NCBI RefSeq assembly: GCF_039555335.1
Contig: NC_092637.1
Span: 372,001-436,000 of the forward strand
DNA length: 64,000 nt
Direction of reading: 5' to 3'
DNA from: Amphiura filiformis
Lineage: Eukaryota > Echinodermata > Ophiuroidea > Amphilepidida > Amphiuridae
Shown here piece by piece: positions 36,830 through 48,160 of the stretch. Each line of letters begins with the position of its first letter. Within the stretch, counting starts at the first letter, position 1. A program made the position numbers and the translations under genes. The notes beneath the pieces were generated by a model. It had not been told where the DNA came from and searched no databases. It saw only the letters and a list, made by a program, of their open reading frames with translations.

Positions 36830-39800
36830 CCATTAGCCAGAAATGTAGCTACTGATGAGATGCTTTTTAAAATTAGTTTTGAAGGATGACACAGAGGGGC
36901 TGGATTTGATTGACTGGGGGAGTGAATTCCATAGTAGAGCACCTTGAATCTTAACGGTATTATCAGCAAGTTTTGTTTTGGTTAAAATAGAGAGCTTGCG
37001 GAATGAAGTTACTGGAACTTTAACGGCAACTTCAAAAATATTGATTGGATTTCTTGCTCAAATTCACTTCAACGCGAACGTCAGATTGGTTTCTGTACCA
37101 ACAGCGTCTTGTTGCTTAAACTCGGGACATGTGTATCAATGTGCGTTCAAAAGAAGGGCATGTGTAAGAGCTTGTTACCAACTACATCCAAATGTCTCTC
37201 TTTTGTTTAGTCAAATGGTTATTAGTCTCACTTCAAGACAAAAGACTCTACCTTAAGAGCTTCGTTTGAGTAAACATGAATGAACTCGCGATACCACTCA
37301 ACATGGATTATGTCGGGACCCAGCGTTAATCTCCTTATCATATTATTTTGAAACTAGCTAGGCCCTATACGTTTCAATTAATATTCTTACGATAGTTATA
37401 GGCCTATATATATATATATAATATTATTTAATAAAGGCTCGTCAGCTTTGTCAATTCCATATTCCAATTTACTTCGCAAAGCCTAATGAAATACATATTC
37501 TTTATTTCTTTCCCTCCTTCTGAATCTCTCTCCCCTTCCCTCCTGTTTCCCCTTCCCTACATTCTCCTTATTTTCCCTCCTTCTCCCCTCTATCTGTACT
37601 CGCTCTCTCAAACTTGACCCTCCTATAATTACCCACTCGCACTCCTGTTTCCCCCTCCCCAGTGATTTTGTCAGGGTTTTTCTGTTAGGAGGGCGTGGGC
37701 CGATTCTCAAAGGTAAACGTTTACAAAAATGGGCTTTAAATGGCAGAAAAAGGCCTAAAAGCGTAAAATATCACGGCGGCCAGCATCCAAAAGGGAAGGG
37801 TCAAGAAGGAAGAGAAGATGTCCCACGGGGGAGCCCCCCCCTGGCTCCCAGCAAAGCCCCTCCCTGTCCACTTCCAATGCCCTCCCTCTCCTCCTCCCTA
37901 CCCCCCCTCTCTCTCTCTCTCTCTTACCAGGCACAACCTATGACATGTTATATATAAAAATGTTATTGCACCTGCTTTACTCTTCCAGAAGTATCGTACA
38001 CTGCTGGCTCAAGTAAAACCAGACCATTTTACGGGAACTTAATCCCCTTGGCGTTGAAGTCAAGCCAAAAACTTGGTTCCGCAAGCTGATTTGGTGTACG
38101 TCATGAGCACACACACAATTATATATCAAGTGTGACGTTTGGAACAAAATTTATTTTGATTTAATTCAATCAGTAATTTTCAGCAACATGTAGCATGTTT
38201 TTACCCAAACCAAATTAGATTTCCAATAATTGGTCTATTAACTAGATAATACATAAGTGGTAATTATGTAGTCTATGAGGAAATAGGCAAACTATTGTTC
38301 TAAAGTATGACGTATTTCATCATAATTTACGGCACACTATAGATTCTCGCGTTAACTTTAACTTCAAGCGGCTTTAATGGCACAGTGGTTTTGAATACAT
38401 AATCCTCTATAATCCTCTAGACGTTAAAGTTAAAGTTAAAGTAACTTCATTCCGCAAGGTCTCTATTGACATGGAAATTACTGGCTTGTCTTGTGAGGTG
38501 ATCGTGAATACTTGCGTTTGTAATGAACAAGTTATTTAGAGACAAGTCAGTTGGAAATAATTTGTGGTGGGAATTGAACATGAACGTTCCAAGTTGGTGA
38601 AAATGAATATCTTGAATCTTAAGTGTGTTAAGTTGCTTGAAGAGGGGTTCTGTGTGGGCCAGCCAAAGGGAGTTAGTGCACGTGCGGATGATTCTTTTTG
38701 GAGGAGAAAAGTGATTCAAGGTGCGAGTTGTTTTGTCAGCCCAGATAATATTGCAGTAGGAAATATAGGGAACTGCAAAGGTGTTGTAAAGTGTAAATAA
38801 GGATTCCTGAGGAAGAAAAGGACGAACTTTACGAATAATGCCATTATATTTAGAGACTATTTTAGATATATGGGACGTATGAGATTTCCAGGAAAGATTA
38901 TCGTCAATTAGTATGCCAAGAAATTTGGTTGTGTGGACTTTTTCTAGTTTATTATTATTAATATGAATATTAATTTCCTTTTGATGTTTGGTAGTATGTT
39001 TATTTTAAAAATCATGAAATTAGTTTTTTTAACATTTAATGAGAGTTTATTTAGCTTAAACCAGTTGGAGATAGTTTCCAATTCATTATTAATCAGGGTT
39101 TCGAGAGAATTTTCGTCCTTGTGAGAAAAGAGAATATTTGTGTCATCTGCAAAAATGATGAAGTCAGCTGTAGTAGAACAAATGGGAAGATCATTAATGT
39201 AAATTAGAAACAAAAGTGGACCTAATATCGATCCTTGCGGGACACCGCATGTGATTGATGTCATTTCAGATGAGGTTTGATTGAATACAACGAACTGTTT
39301 CCTGTTATTAAGATAACTACGGATCCAATTATTAGCAATTCCTCTAATGCCGTAAGTGTCAAGTTTATTTAAAAGAATTTCATGGTTGAGCGTGTCAAAA
39401 GCTTTGCTGAGATCAAGGAAAATACCTACAGTGTGAATTTTATTATCTAAATTTTGGGTAATTATGCTATAAAGTTCATTAATTGCCATATAGGTTGATC
39501 GTTTTTGCCTGAATCCAAATTGGTTGGGACTAAAAATGTTGTGCAATGAAATGAAATCATGGATTCGGTTATAAATAACCTTTTCAAGTAATTTAGAAAT
39601 GGCTGGAAGGATTGAAATTGGTCTGTAATTCGAAAAATCATGGGTGTCACCAGATTTAAAGATTGGTGTCACTTTGGCAATTTTGAGTTTATCAGAACTA
39701 AGCCATGTTTAATTGAAATATTGAAAATGTGGCAGAGGACCATGCTGACATTGTTTATGATTGATTTCAATAAGATAGTGCTGATGGCATCCATGCCTGA

Positions 39801-41360
39801 ACTATGGCTTGATTTTAGGTTAGCACATAATTTAATTAGTTCCTCCGGTGTTGTTGGGGATATAAAATGCTATTCATTAGTGGCGGTTTTGATGGAGCCT
39901 GAAAATCGCCACATGGAGGTGGAATTTTATCAGCAAGGGAAGCACCAATGTTTGTGAAAAAATCGTTGAATTTGGTGGCAATTTCATGGGCATTGGTGAT
40001 TTTGCTACCAATGTCATCGGTAAAAAAGTCAGGAAGTTTTGAATGTTTGTTACGCCCGAGTAAATTGTTCAAAGTTGACCACATTTTTTTTATGTCATTA
40101 TTGTGGAGCTCAATTTCTTTAGTGTAGAATGATTTTTTGGCAACACGGAGGAGACTATTAAGGTGATTTCTATATTTTTTATATTTAATTTCATTATTAT
40201 CAGTAGGTTTAGAAATATACTTTTGTATAATTTATCTTTAGTTTTGATCGATTTAATTAGACCTTTAGTAACCCAGGGTTTTTAGGAGTATTCCGGTAGT
40301 TAGATTTAGTAGTTTTTATTGGGCAGTGAATATCAAGTAAAGTAAGTAATTTATCATTAAACTTATTATAAGCTTCCTCAGGGTCATCAATATCATACAC
40401 AGAATGCCAGTCGGATTGAGAAAGAGCATTATTAAGGCCTTTAATGTTATCAGGCTTGAATTGTCTAGCTTGCCTAACAGTTGGTTTGGGTGGTGGGAAG
40501 AACCTGGAGCCCTTTGATATGGTGAACACAGGGAAGTGATCCGAGAGATCTGTAATTAAAGCACCAGACTTGTGATTAGTTGACACAACGTTGGAGAATA
40601 CATTATCAATACATGAATAACCAGTAACGCCATGCCGGTTGCGATATACACGAGTCGGACGATCGATGCATGGATAAAAATCATGAGAAAAGAAAAGGTT
40701 AACAAATCTGTTAACTTTAGACAATTGATCGTATTTTAGAAGATCGATGTTGAAGTCTCCCATAATATAACATCTTTTCTTTTCTTTACAGATAGTTTCA
40801 AGGGTCTTTGTCAACTGATTGATAAAATCGTCAAAAATCACATATTCCGGCTTGTATATAATTCCAACAATAGTTTGTTGAGACTTGTGGTTGATCTCAA
40901 CGAATACAGAATCACAATGTTGGCAATCTAATTTAAGATCACATCTTTCGCGAAAATTGATACATGGATTGATATAAATTGAGGCGCCGCCACCATTCCT
41001 TTCATGCCTTACACAATTTACTGATGAATAATTGCTAAGATCAGCCAGATTTGCATCATCATCATGAGAAAACCACGTTTCCGTGAAGCCATAAATATCA
41101 AAGTGATGATCGAGCATAGAAAGATAGTTTGCAACATCGGTGGTATGTTTGTTGAGGCTCCTGATGTTAAAATGCAGAATGGAAAGGTCGCTGGCGCCTA
41201 ATTCAGTCGCATCGGGTAAATTCTCACTACTATAATATTGACAGTTATTGATCTTGTTATAATTGAGGTTTAAGGTGTCATCAAAGAAATCATTATGAGA
41301 ATTAAGTGAGCAATTAAAAGAAAATGGATCAAATTTGATATTGGACATGAAATCGGACAT
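36830..41360 (-). pseudogene. LINE endonuclease-reverse transcriptase, broken
   Basis: The endonuclease piece (41360-40257, 367 codons) has FTETW, MGDFN and LSDHFPVFT, the APE catalytic motifs. A linker piece lies at about 40084-39836 (TDDIGSKITNAHEIATKFND). The RT piece (39672-38944) has YRPISILPAISK, FLDLSKAFDTLNH, GVPQGSILGPLLFL and FADDTNIL. The tail continues at 38719-38447 and, after a 1.5-kb insertion, at about 37013-36840 (KLADNTVKIQGALLWNSLPQ). Frame changes near 40260, 39830 and 38950, plus the insertion, inactivate it. The motifs fit the CR1/L2 group; the exact clade was not decided. Confidence 0.88.
36986..38467. mobile_element. 1.48-kb segment with 28-bp inverted ends inside the LINE
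   Basis: 36986-37013 and 38440-38467 are inverted copies matching at 27 of 28 positions (AATAGAGA, then CTTGCGGAATGAAGTTACT). It interrupts the C-terminal part of the LINE reverse transcriptase frame. The inside has a long C/T-rich tract (37497-37660, 37860-37925) and no transposase. It is most likely a non-autonomous DNA transposon; no clear target duplication was found. Confidence 0.7.
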
Positions 41361-41653
41361 TATACGAATAACACAAAACTTAAACTACTAATAAATTTAC
41401 TTAAATTACAACTTGTAAACAAATCAAAAGATTTGAATAATTAGTATAGAAGCGGGAGAGGCTGTGCCCAGTGATGAAAAAAAAAAGCACCAGTCTCTTA
41501 AGCTCTCAGACTCAAATATACATGTAAAATATGAACGAAACGAACTTGAATAAAAAACCAATTAAATGAACTGAATAATTTAAGCAATAACCAAATCATC
41601 AATAGAAAAAACAAATATAGCTCAAATGTGAGCATGGTATAGTAAATCAAACT

Positions 41654-42626
41654 AAACACAGCCAAAAAAGAAAGTCTCCAGTAGTTCCATCCCCATTTAA
41701 TCAGATTCTGATGAGTTTATGGCAAAATGATTTATATAATAATTTTCTATACACTCTCCTTCGAAGATTGATACCAAATTTGATATCAAAAGTTTAATCA
41801 TCGTGAGCATGGGAACCGATCTTTGGAAATTCGTGCAATTTTTAAAATGACATAGGGAGTTGTATCACGCGGCGGAGCTAGCGTGTGTGCCAAGAATTAC
41901 GTCGCCTGAATAGGCCGGCAGGTTAATCAATAAAACGTGACTGTTTGTGACTGCGGGAATTTCAAATGGGGTATAACATGTCGGGTTGTATGTGCAGCTG
42001 TTACACACATTTCGGCGTTGTTGTAAAGTTCTTTACCGGGAGATTTATTGAGTTCAAGTTCTAAACAGTTTGCGCAGACTTCAAAATAAGTAATGAGACA
42101 GATTTTTTTCAATACGTTTTCTTGTAAGCATCATCAACATAAAATATAAAATTATCAGCATTCATACAACATTATCTGCAATGGCTTCTTTTACGACATT
42201 ATAAAAAAAGTATTTTTTACATCTACACATCTACACGCATCTGAGAGGTCTAAATTCATTGTCATTAAAGGTTTACCCATGCATGTCAAAATGCAAATCA
42301 AATACCCCGCTCTTTTATTGTGCGCAGGCAAGCATGGCAAGTGTATAATGATTCCTGTACGGGTTGCTTCGGGCCACATAATACGCTGATACCATGCATT
42401 GACTTTTGCGTGGTCAATTCGTAATTTGTCATTTTTAAAATTGCACGAATTTCCAAACAACGGTTCCTTTGCTCATGATGATTAAACTTTTGATATCAAA
42501 TTTGGTATCAATCTTCGAAGGAAAGTGTATAGAAAATTATTATATAAATTATTTTGCCATAAACTAATCAGAATCTGATTAAATGGGGATGGAACTACTG
42601 GAGACTTTCTTTTTTGGCTGTGTTTA
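41654..42626. mobile_element. ~970-bp element with ~195-bp terminal inverted repeats
   Basis: The left arm 41654-41850 starts AAACACAGCCAAAAAAGAAA. The right arm 42434-42626 is its reverse complement with few mismatches. Ends can be read as TA/AACACAGCC and GGCTGTGTT/TA, consistent with a TA target. It has no transposase. It is nested in the 5' region of the LINE. Confidence 0.8.
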
Positions 42627-42793
42627 TTTTGGTATCAAAATGGAAAAGATGAAACAATAAGCACATGTTAATAATACCTTTCGACATAGAGAAATATGAA
42701 AACAATTCTAATAGTCAGATCAGTCATGAAATAACAGAAATATAATGAAATAATAATCTGACGAATCATGACGTCATATATAGGTATTAAATT

Positions 42794-43297
42794 GTACAGA
42801 TAAAACAAATAATCAAAATGATGTGGATGACATATGATATCTGCAGCGTTAATGGGGGATGGGAATGCATGGGAAGTGAGGATTTGAACTCATGTACACA
42901 GATGATATCAGGAAAGATCAGATGAAAATGGTAATGTGGTACGAGCAGCAGACCAGATACCAGTAGGTGTACAAGAGAACAGATCTGGTTTCCACATAAC
43001 ACAGTCTCTGGTATTATGTGCTTTTATTTACACCAATGCCATGGAAAACAGCAGGCACAGGAGTGAACCTTATTAATCATGACAAGCATATAGAATACAA
43101 AAAGTAGTAAGATCATGGAGATTGAAATACAGTTAATTCACTGAAATATGTTTGTACGGATAAAACAACTATACATGTATAATAATACATCCAAAATAAT
43201 CAAAAATATTGATGTAAATGACAAAGAATATTTGCAGAGCTAATGGGGGATGGGAATGGGAAGTGAGGATTTGAACTCGTGTACACATATGATATCG
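42794..43297. repeat. Tandem monomers at the LINE 5' end
   Basis: The block containing GATAAAACAA, TAATGGGGGATGGGAATG and GAAGTGAGGATTTGAACTC occurs at about 42794-42914 and again at about 43152-43297. The offset is about 390 bp. Tandem 5' monomers in some LINEs carry the promoter; that role here is an inference. Confidence 0.65.
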
Positions 43298-43299
43298 AT

Positions 43300-43378
43300 G
43301 CAACATGTACCAATACCATGGGTTCTTTCTCGTGTGCATGCAATAATGGGTATAGCGGAGATGGCACTGTATGTATCG
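43300..43378 (+). pseudogene. 3' part of the split EGF exon
   Basis: It continues the exon of 36043-36086 from G-C-A (Ala) through [23 protein letters not shown] to the donor G/GTATGT. It has no acceptor of its own because the LINE lies directly upstream. The following intron is nearly the same as that after exon 5. Confidence 0.92.
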
Positions 43379-44053
43379 GTATGTAAAACTATAAATTATA
43401 GCTACAAATACTTATATTTTGAACATTAAATATAAGCCACCAGTTTAATTCGAACCAAAGTGATTGAAAATATTGGCACCATTCATAAGTAATTGTTCTA
43501 GATTCGAAATTATTTTAATAATAAGGTAGGTGGTCAGACGTTTTTCAAATTGTGTTTTGTACCTCAAATTAAGGCCTGTACCAAAATAAGCAAATTCCGA
43601 AGTTTTCAGGTAACTTACGCTAGCCGTTTTGATATTAGAAGTAATAATCGCCCATAGAACAGTATGTGTGGTATGATGCTATCACTTTTTTTTTTTTATT
43701 ATTATAAACGGATTATGATTTGGGCATAAAATTTCACTGGGATAATAAGACGAAAAACGGGCTTTTTCTGATGCCAAAAATATTTTGATAGGAAAAAGTG
43801 GGTGATGAGGCTGTCAATCAGACACCATCTTTAGGTAGTAAAGATGACGTAGAACATATTTGTGCACTAAAATCATTACTATACCGACACGCGGAGATTC
43901 ACACTCATCTAGCTCATCTAATATCTTGGTATTCACGAATTTGTTTCTTTTCGAATCATTTCAAGATGGTTGGAAGTTATGTTTTGAAAAGTGTACTAAA
44001 CCATCGCACTTCTTTGGTGAAACTAAACTACATTTCAAATTTATTTTTAACAG

Positions 44054-44176
44054 ATGTGAATGAGTGCACAGATGGCGAACACAACTGTCATGACGATGCA
44101 ACATGTACCAATACCATGGGTTCCTTCTCATGTGAATGCAATAGAGGGTATAGCGGTGATGGTACTGTATGTAGCG
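44054..44176 (+). CDS. Ca-binding EGF exon 11
   Basis: The exon is 123 bp, phase 1-1, acceptor TTTTTAACAG. It starts [20 protein letters not shown] has Glu at the usual Ala and the end is CSG. It is the intact duplicate of the frameshifted exon at 33010. Confidence 0.93.
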
Positions 44177-44518
44177 GTATGTAAACACACTTCTTTTTTG
44201 AACATTAAATATAAGCCACCAGTTTATTTCACCCAAATTATGTGACAGTATTGGCACCATTCCTCGAATAGTTAATTGTTCTATTGTTTTGATTCGAAGT
44301 CTAAAATATTTTATTTTTGACATAAGGTGGTAAGCAGGATGTAGAATATATTTTTTGAACTCAAACATATATTTTAATTGTCATGTGTAACAAAATCTGT
44401 GTTAAACTTAAACAACTTGATCTTATATAATGTGTATTATATCATGATTACAGTGACTTTTGCCATGTGATGGTTTTTACTATCACATGGTTTCAAATTT
44501 ATTTATAATAATTTAACA

Positions 44519-44552
44519 CATATAAATGAGTGTACAAATGGTGAACACAACA
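44519..44552 (+). pseudogene. EGF exon fragment with destroyed acceptor
   Basis: The expected TTTAACAG before ATATAAATGAG is TTTAACAC, so the AG is lost. The exon breaks off after [10 protein letters not shown]. It is a dead copy. Confidence 0.8.
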
Positions 44553-44771
44553 TAGTATAGATTATTCTATTTTTTTAACAACATGATGTTCTGTAATATA
44601 CTATTAATCTTTTCAATGCCGACGATGAACAGATTCACAATCATCTGGCAGCCAATGCGAACCCAATATCTTGGAATTCACGAATTTGTTCCTTTTCAAC
44701 CATTTCAAGACGGCTGGAAGTTCCTTGGTGAAATACACTAAGTTTCAAGTTTATTTATGATATTTTAACAG

Positions 44772-44894
44772 ATGTAAATGAGTGTACAAATGTTGAACAC
44801 AACTGTCATGGTGATGCAACATGTACCAATACCATGGGTTCCTTCTCATGTGCATGTAATATTGGATATGTCGGAGATGGTACTGCATGTTTTG
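44772..44894 (+). CDS. Ca-binding EGF exon 12
   Basis: The exon is 123 bp, phase 1-1. It starts [12 protein letters not shown], with HGDATC, then [13 protein letters not shown]. Ile, Val and Phe replace the usual Arg/Ser, Ser and Ile, making it one of the more divergent array members. Confidence 0.92.
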
Positions 44895-45104
44895 GTATGT
44901 AAAACTATCAAATGTAGCTAACACTTCTATTTTGAACATTAAATCCATCAGCTTATTTGAACCAAGATTGAAAATATTGGCACAATTTCCCGAAATCAAA
45001 TAGCAGCCAATGCGAACCCAATACCTTTATATTCACGAATTTATATATTTTCAATCATTTCAATATGGTTGGAAGTTCCTTGGTGAAGTTTCAAGTTTAT
45101 TTAT

Positions 45105-45291
45105 GATATAAATGAGTGTCACATATATAAATGAGTGTCACAGATATAAATGGTGTCACATATATAAATCAGTGTCACATATATAAATGAGTGTCACAAA
45201 TATAAATGAGTGTCACATATATAAATGAGTGTCACATATAAAAATGAGTGTCACAGATATAAATGAGTGTCACAGATATAAATCAGTCTCA
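45105..45291 (+). repeat. 19-bp minisatellite derived from the EGF exon start
   Basis: About ten copies of a 19-bp unit (ACAGATATAAATGAGTGTC and one-base variants) follow an array intron that reads TTATTTATGATATAAATGAG. The unit contains the last bases of the acceptor and first codons of the EGF exon (I-N-E-C). One unit is 18 bp. Some copies keep CAG before ATATAAATGAG. Confidence 0.9.
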
Positions 45292-45552
45292 CTTGCCAGC
45301 AGTATTTCTCACCGACCCTTTTTAGGGCCACCCTTACTTTTAACAATTTCTGTATACATTTACCTCAATATTATTCTCTTAACTTTAACTATCACAATTA
45401 TCTATCAGCTAGTACGAAACCCCGAGTTTGTTACTTTTCAAATCATTTCAAGATTATTGGAAGTTAATTTTTAAAAAGTGTATTATAATTTCTATCGCAC
45501 TTCCTTTGTGAAACTAAAGTACATTTCAAGTTTGTTTATAATATTTTAACAG

Positions 45553-45675
45553 ATGTAAATGAGTGCGTAGATGGCGAACATACCTGTCATGACGAAGCAA
45601 CATGTACCAATAGCATGGGTTCCTTCTCATGTGCATGCAATAGCGGGTATAGCGGTGTTGGTACTGAATGTATTG
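45553..45675 (+). CDS. Ca-binding EGF exon 13
   Basis: The exon is 123 bp, phase 1-1. It starts [12 protein letters not shown], with HDEATC and [15 protein letters not shown] has Val where the others have Asp. Confidence 0.92.
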
Positions 45676-45926
45676 GTATGTAAAATCACGTCTTTTTGAA
45701 CATTGAATATAAGCCATTAATTTGACCCAGATTATTTGACAGTATTGCCACAATTTCTCGAATACCTAAATGTTCTATTATTTGACTTGTGGTAAAGAGG
45801 GTATAGAATATATATTTTTTAAGTCAAACATATGTTTTAATTGGCATGTTAACAAAATGTTTGGTCGAATTAAAAAATTATGTAATGTATATTATTAATC
45901 TTTCACTATTTATGATATTTAAACAG

Positions 45927-46049
45927 ATATAAATGAGTGTACAAATGGGGAACACAACTGTTATGACGATGCAACATGTACCAATACCATGGGTTCCTTC
46001 TCATGTGCATGCAATAGAGGATATATCGGAGATGGTACTACGTGTATCG
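45927..46049 (+). CDS. Ca-binding EGF exon 14, weak donor
   Basis: The exon is 123 bp, phase 1-1, acceptor GATATTTAAACAG. It starts [13 protein letters not shown]. The donor is G/GTATAT instead of the GTATGT of its neighbours, so it may be spliced less efficiently. Confidence 0.88.
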
Positions 46050-46765
46050 GTATATAAAACTATTAAATTATAGCTACAAATACCTCTATTTTGAACATTA
46101 AATATAAGTCACCAGTTTATTTGAACCAAACTGATAGAAAACATTGGCACCATATTATAGATAGGTATGCTAGATTTCCTAGATTCGAAATCTAAATTAT
46201 TTTAATATTGACTTTAAGGTAGGTGGTCAGATTTGTTCGTATTGTGTTTTGTCCTCACATTGAGGCCTGTACCAAAATAAGTCAATTCCTAAGTTTTTAG
46301 GTAAATTGCACTAGTCGGTTTGATATTAGCTATCACCTTTTCATTCGTAATATCTAAACGGATTATAATTTGGGCCTCAAAATTCGCCTAAAAATTATGA
46401 GCAAAAATATAAGCTTTATTCTGCTGCCAAAATCTCTATTTTGATAGGACAAAATGGGGGGATGAGGCTGTCAATCAGGCACCATCTTTAAGGTGGTAAC
46501 AAAGATATAGAATGTTTTATGAACTTAAACATATATTTTAATTGTCATGTGTAACAAAATGTTAGCTCAAATTAAACAGCACGATATTATGTAATGTGCA
46601 CTATTAATCGTGACTATGCCGACATGTGATACGAAATCCCGAATTTGTTACTTTTCAAATCATTTTAAGATGGTTGGAAATTAAGTTTAGAAAAGTATAC
46701 TATTCCATCGCACTTCTTTGGTGAAACTAAACTACAATGCAAGTTTATTTATGATATTTTAACAG

Positions 46766-46888
46766 ATGTAAATGAGTGCACAGATGGCGAAAACAACTGT
46801 CATGGCGATGCAACATGTACCAATATCATGGGTTCCTTCTCATGTGCATGCAATAGAGGGTATAACGGTGATGGGACTGTATGTATTG
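46766..46888 (+). CDS. Ca-binding EGF exon 15
   Basis: The exon is 123 bp, phase 1-1. It starts [12 protein letters not shown], with [10 protein letters not shown] and [10 protein letters not shown]. All six Cys and the calcium motif are present. Confidence 0.92.
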
Positions 46889-47230
46889 GTATGTAAAACT
46901 ATAAATTGTATCTAAAACACTTCTTTTTTTGAACATCAAATATAAGGCACCAGTTTATATAACCTAGATTAATTGACAATATTGGCACCATTTCTCGTAT
47001 AGTTAATTGTGCTATTGTTTTCAATATTATGTTATGTTCAATTGTTGAACTCAAACATATATTTTAATTGTCATGTGTAACAAACTGTTTGCTCGAATTA
47101 AACAACATAATGTCATGTAATGTATACTATTAATCTTTACTATTCCGACGATGAAGAGATTCACAATCATCTGGCAGCCAATACGAACCCAATACCTACA
47201 TTTCAAATGTATTTATGATATATTAACAAA

Positions 47231-47252
47231 TCTAAATGACTGCAGAGAGGTG
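47231..47252 (+). pseudogene. EGF exon start remnant
   Basis: TATTAACAAATCTAAATGACTGC resembles TTTTAACAGATGTAAATGAGTGC with the acceptor AG lost (AA) and Glu replaced by Asp. Only ~20 bp remain. Confidence 0.6.
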
Positions 47253-47743
47253 GTAAGGTGGATATAGAATATATTTTTGAACTCAAACATACGTGTTAAT
47301 TGTCATGTGTAATAAAGAGTTTGCTCAAATAAGACAACATTGCACTATCCAGGAAAAAAAATTTCTTAGAACTTTGATTCAAAACGTTTTTATAACATTT
47401 AAATAATAGTTAAATAAGGATCATAAATACGTATTTTAAACGTTCTTATGTATTTCATCACTTTAAAAAAAATATTATACAAATGTTATTAAGACATTTC
47501 TCTAGCCTTTATATAACCCAACATTTAAACCTTTTAAATCTTTGTGTGTTTGCTAGGTATAATTAATCTTAACTATGTCGATTCGAGGAGATTCACAATC
47601 ATCTAGCAGCTACTACAGACCCAATATCTTGGTATTCACGAATTTGTTTCATTTCCAACCATTTCTAGATGGTTCGAACTATTTCATCCCACTTCCTTGG
47701 TGAAACTATATACATTTCAAGTTTATTTATGATATTTTAACAG

Positions 47744-47795
47744 ATGTAAATGAGTGTACAGATGGTGAACACAACTGTCATGACGATGCAACATT
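47744..47795 (+). pseudogene. EGF exon truncated after 52 bp
   Basis: A good acceptor GATATTTTAACAG and [17 protein letters not shown] are followed by unrelated sequence from 47796, with no donor. If spliced in, it would read into the inserted sequence. Confidence 0.85.
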
Positions 47796-48135
47796 TACTG
47801 TAATGTCGATTCTTGGTCATTCAGCCATGCAAATCCCCTTGGTGTAGAGTTCAGCACAGCGAGTTGTAAGATGGCCAGTTCCATTTCTTGTCCCAATACG
47901 CCTTGCAGTTAACAAGCATAGGCCTACTTTGTGACTTTTGGAAAGAGCAGTTTTTGTCTTCAATTTGGGTTCATTCAGCCATAAAGTCATGGACATCTTT
48001 CATTTTCACAAAACACTTAGTAAACAATCATATAATTATTTCTAAGTAAGTTTTATTGCTACAACGTTTTACTTTACGATGTTATGACGAAATTGTCAGA
48101 GGGGGACTTATTTCTTTTGATGTGTTTAGTATACT
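47796..48135. other. Inserted sequence of unknown origin
   Basis: This ~340-bp block replaces the second half of an EGF exon and the start of its intron. Array intron sequence resumes near 48136 (TTTTTTATGCCGGCGATAAA). No ORF or inverted repeat was recognised. Confidence 0.5.
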
Positions 48136-48160
48136 ATTCATATTTTTTATGCCGGCGATA

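Larger units (their letters stand above)
36087..43299 (-). mobile_element. 7.2-kb LINE insertion (CR1/L2-like) with nested elements
   Basis: The left edge, the LINE 3' end, is a pentamer tail (CAGTTCAGTTCAGTTCAG). CGAT flanks both sides (36083-36086 and 43296-43299) as a 4-bp target duplication. The order along the minus strand is: 5' region with tandem monomers (42794-43295), 5' UTR with a nested terminal-inverted-repeat element, endonuclease (41360-40257), linker, RT (39672-38944), C terminus (split by another inverted-repeat element at 36986-38467), then 3' UTR. It interrupts an EGF exon. Confidence 0.9.
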
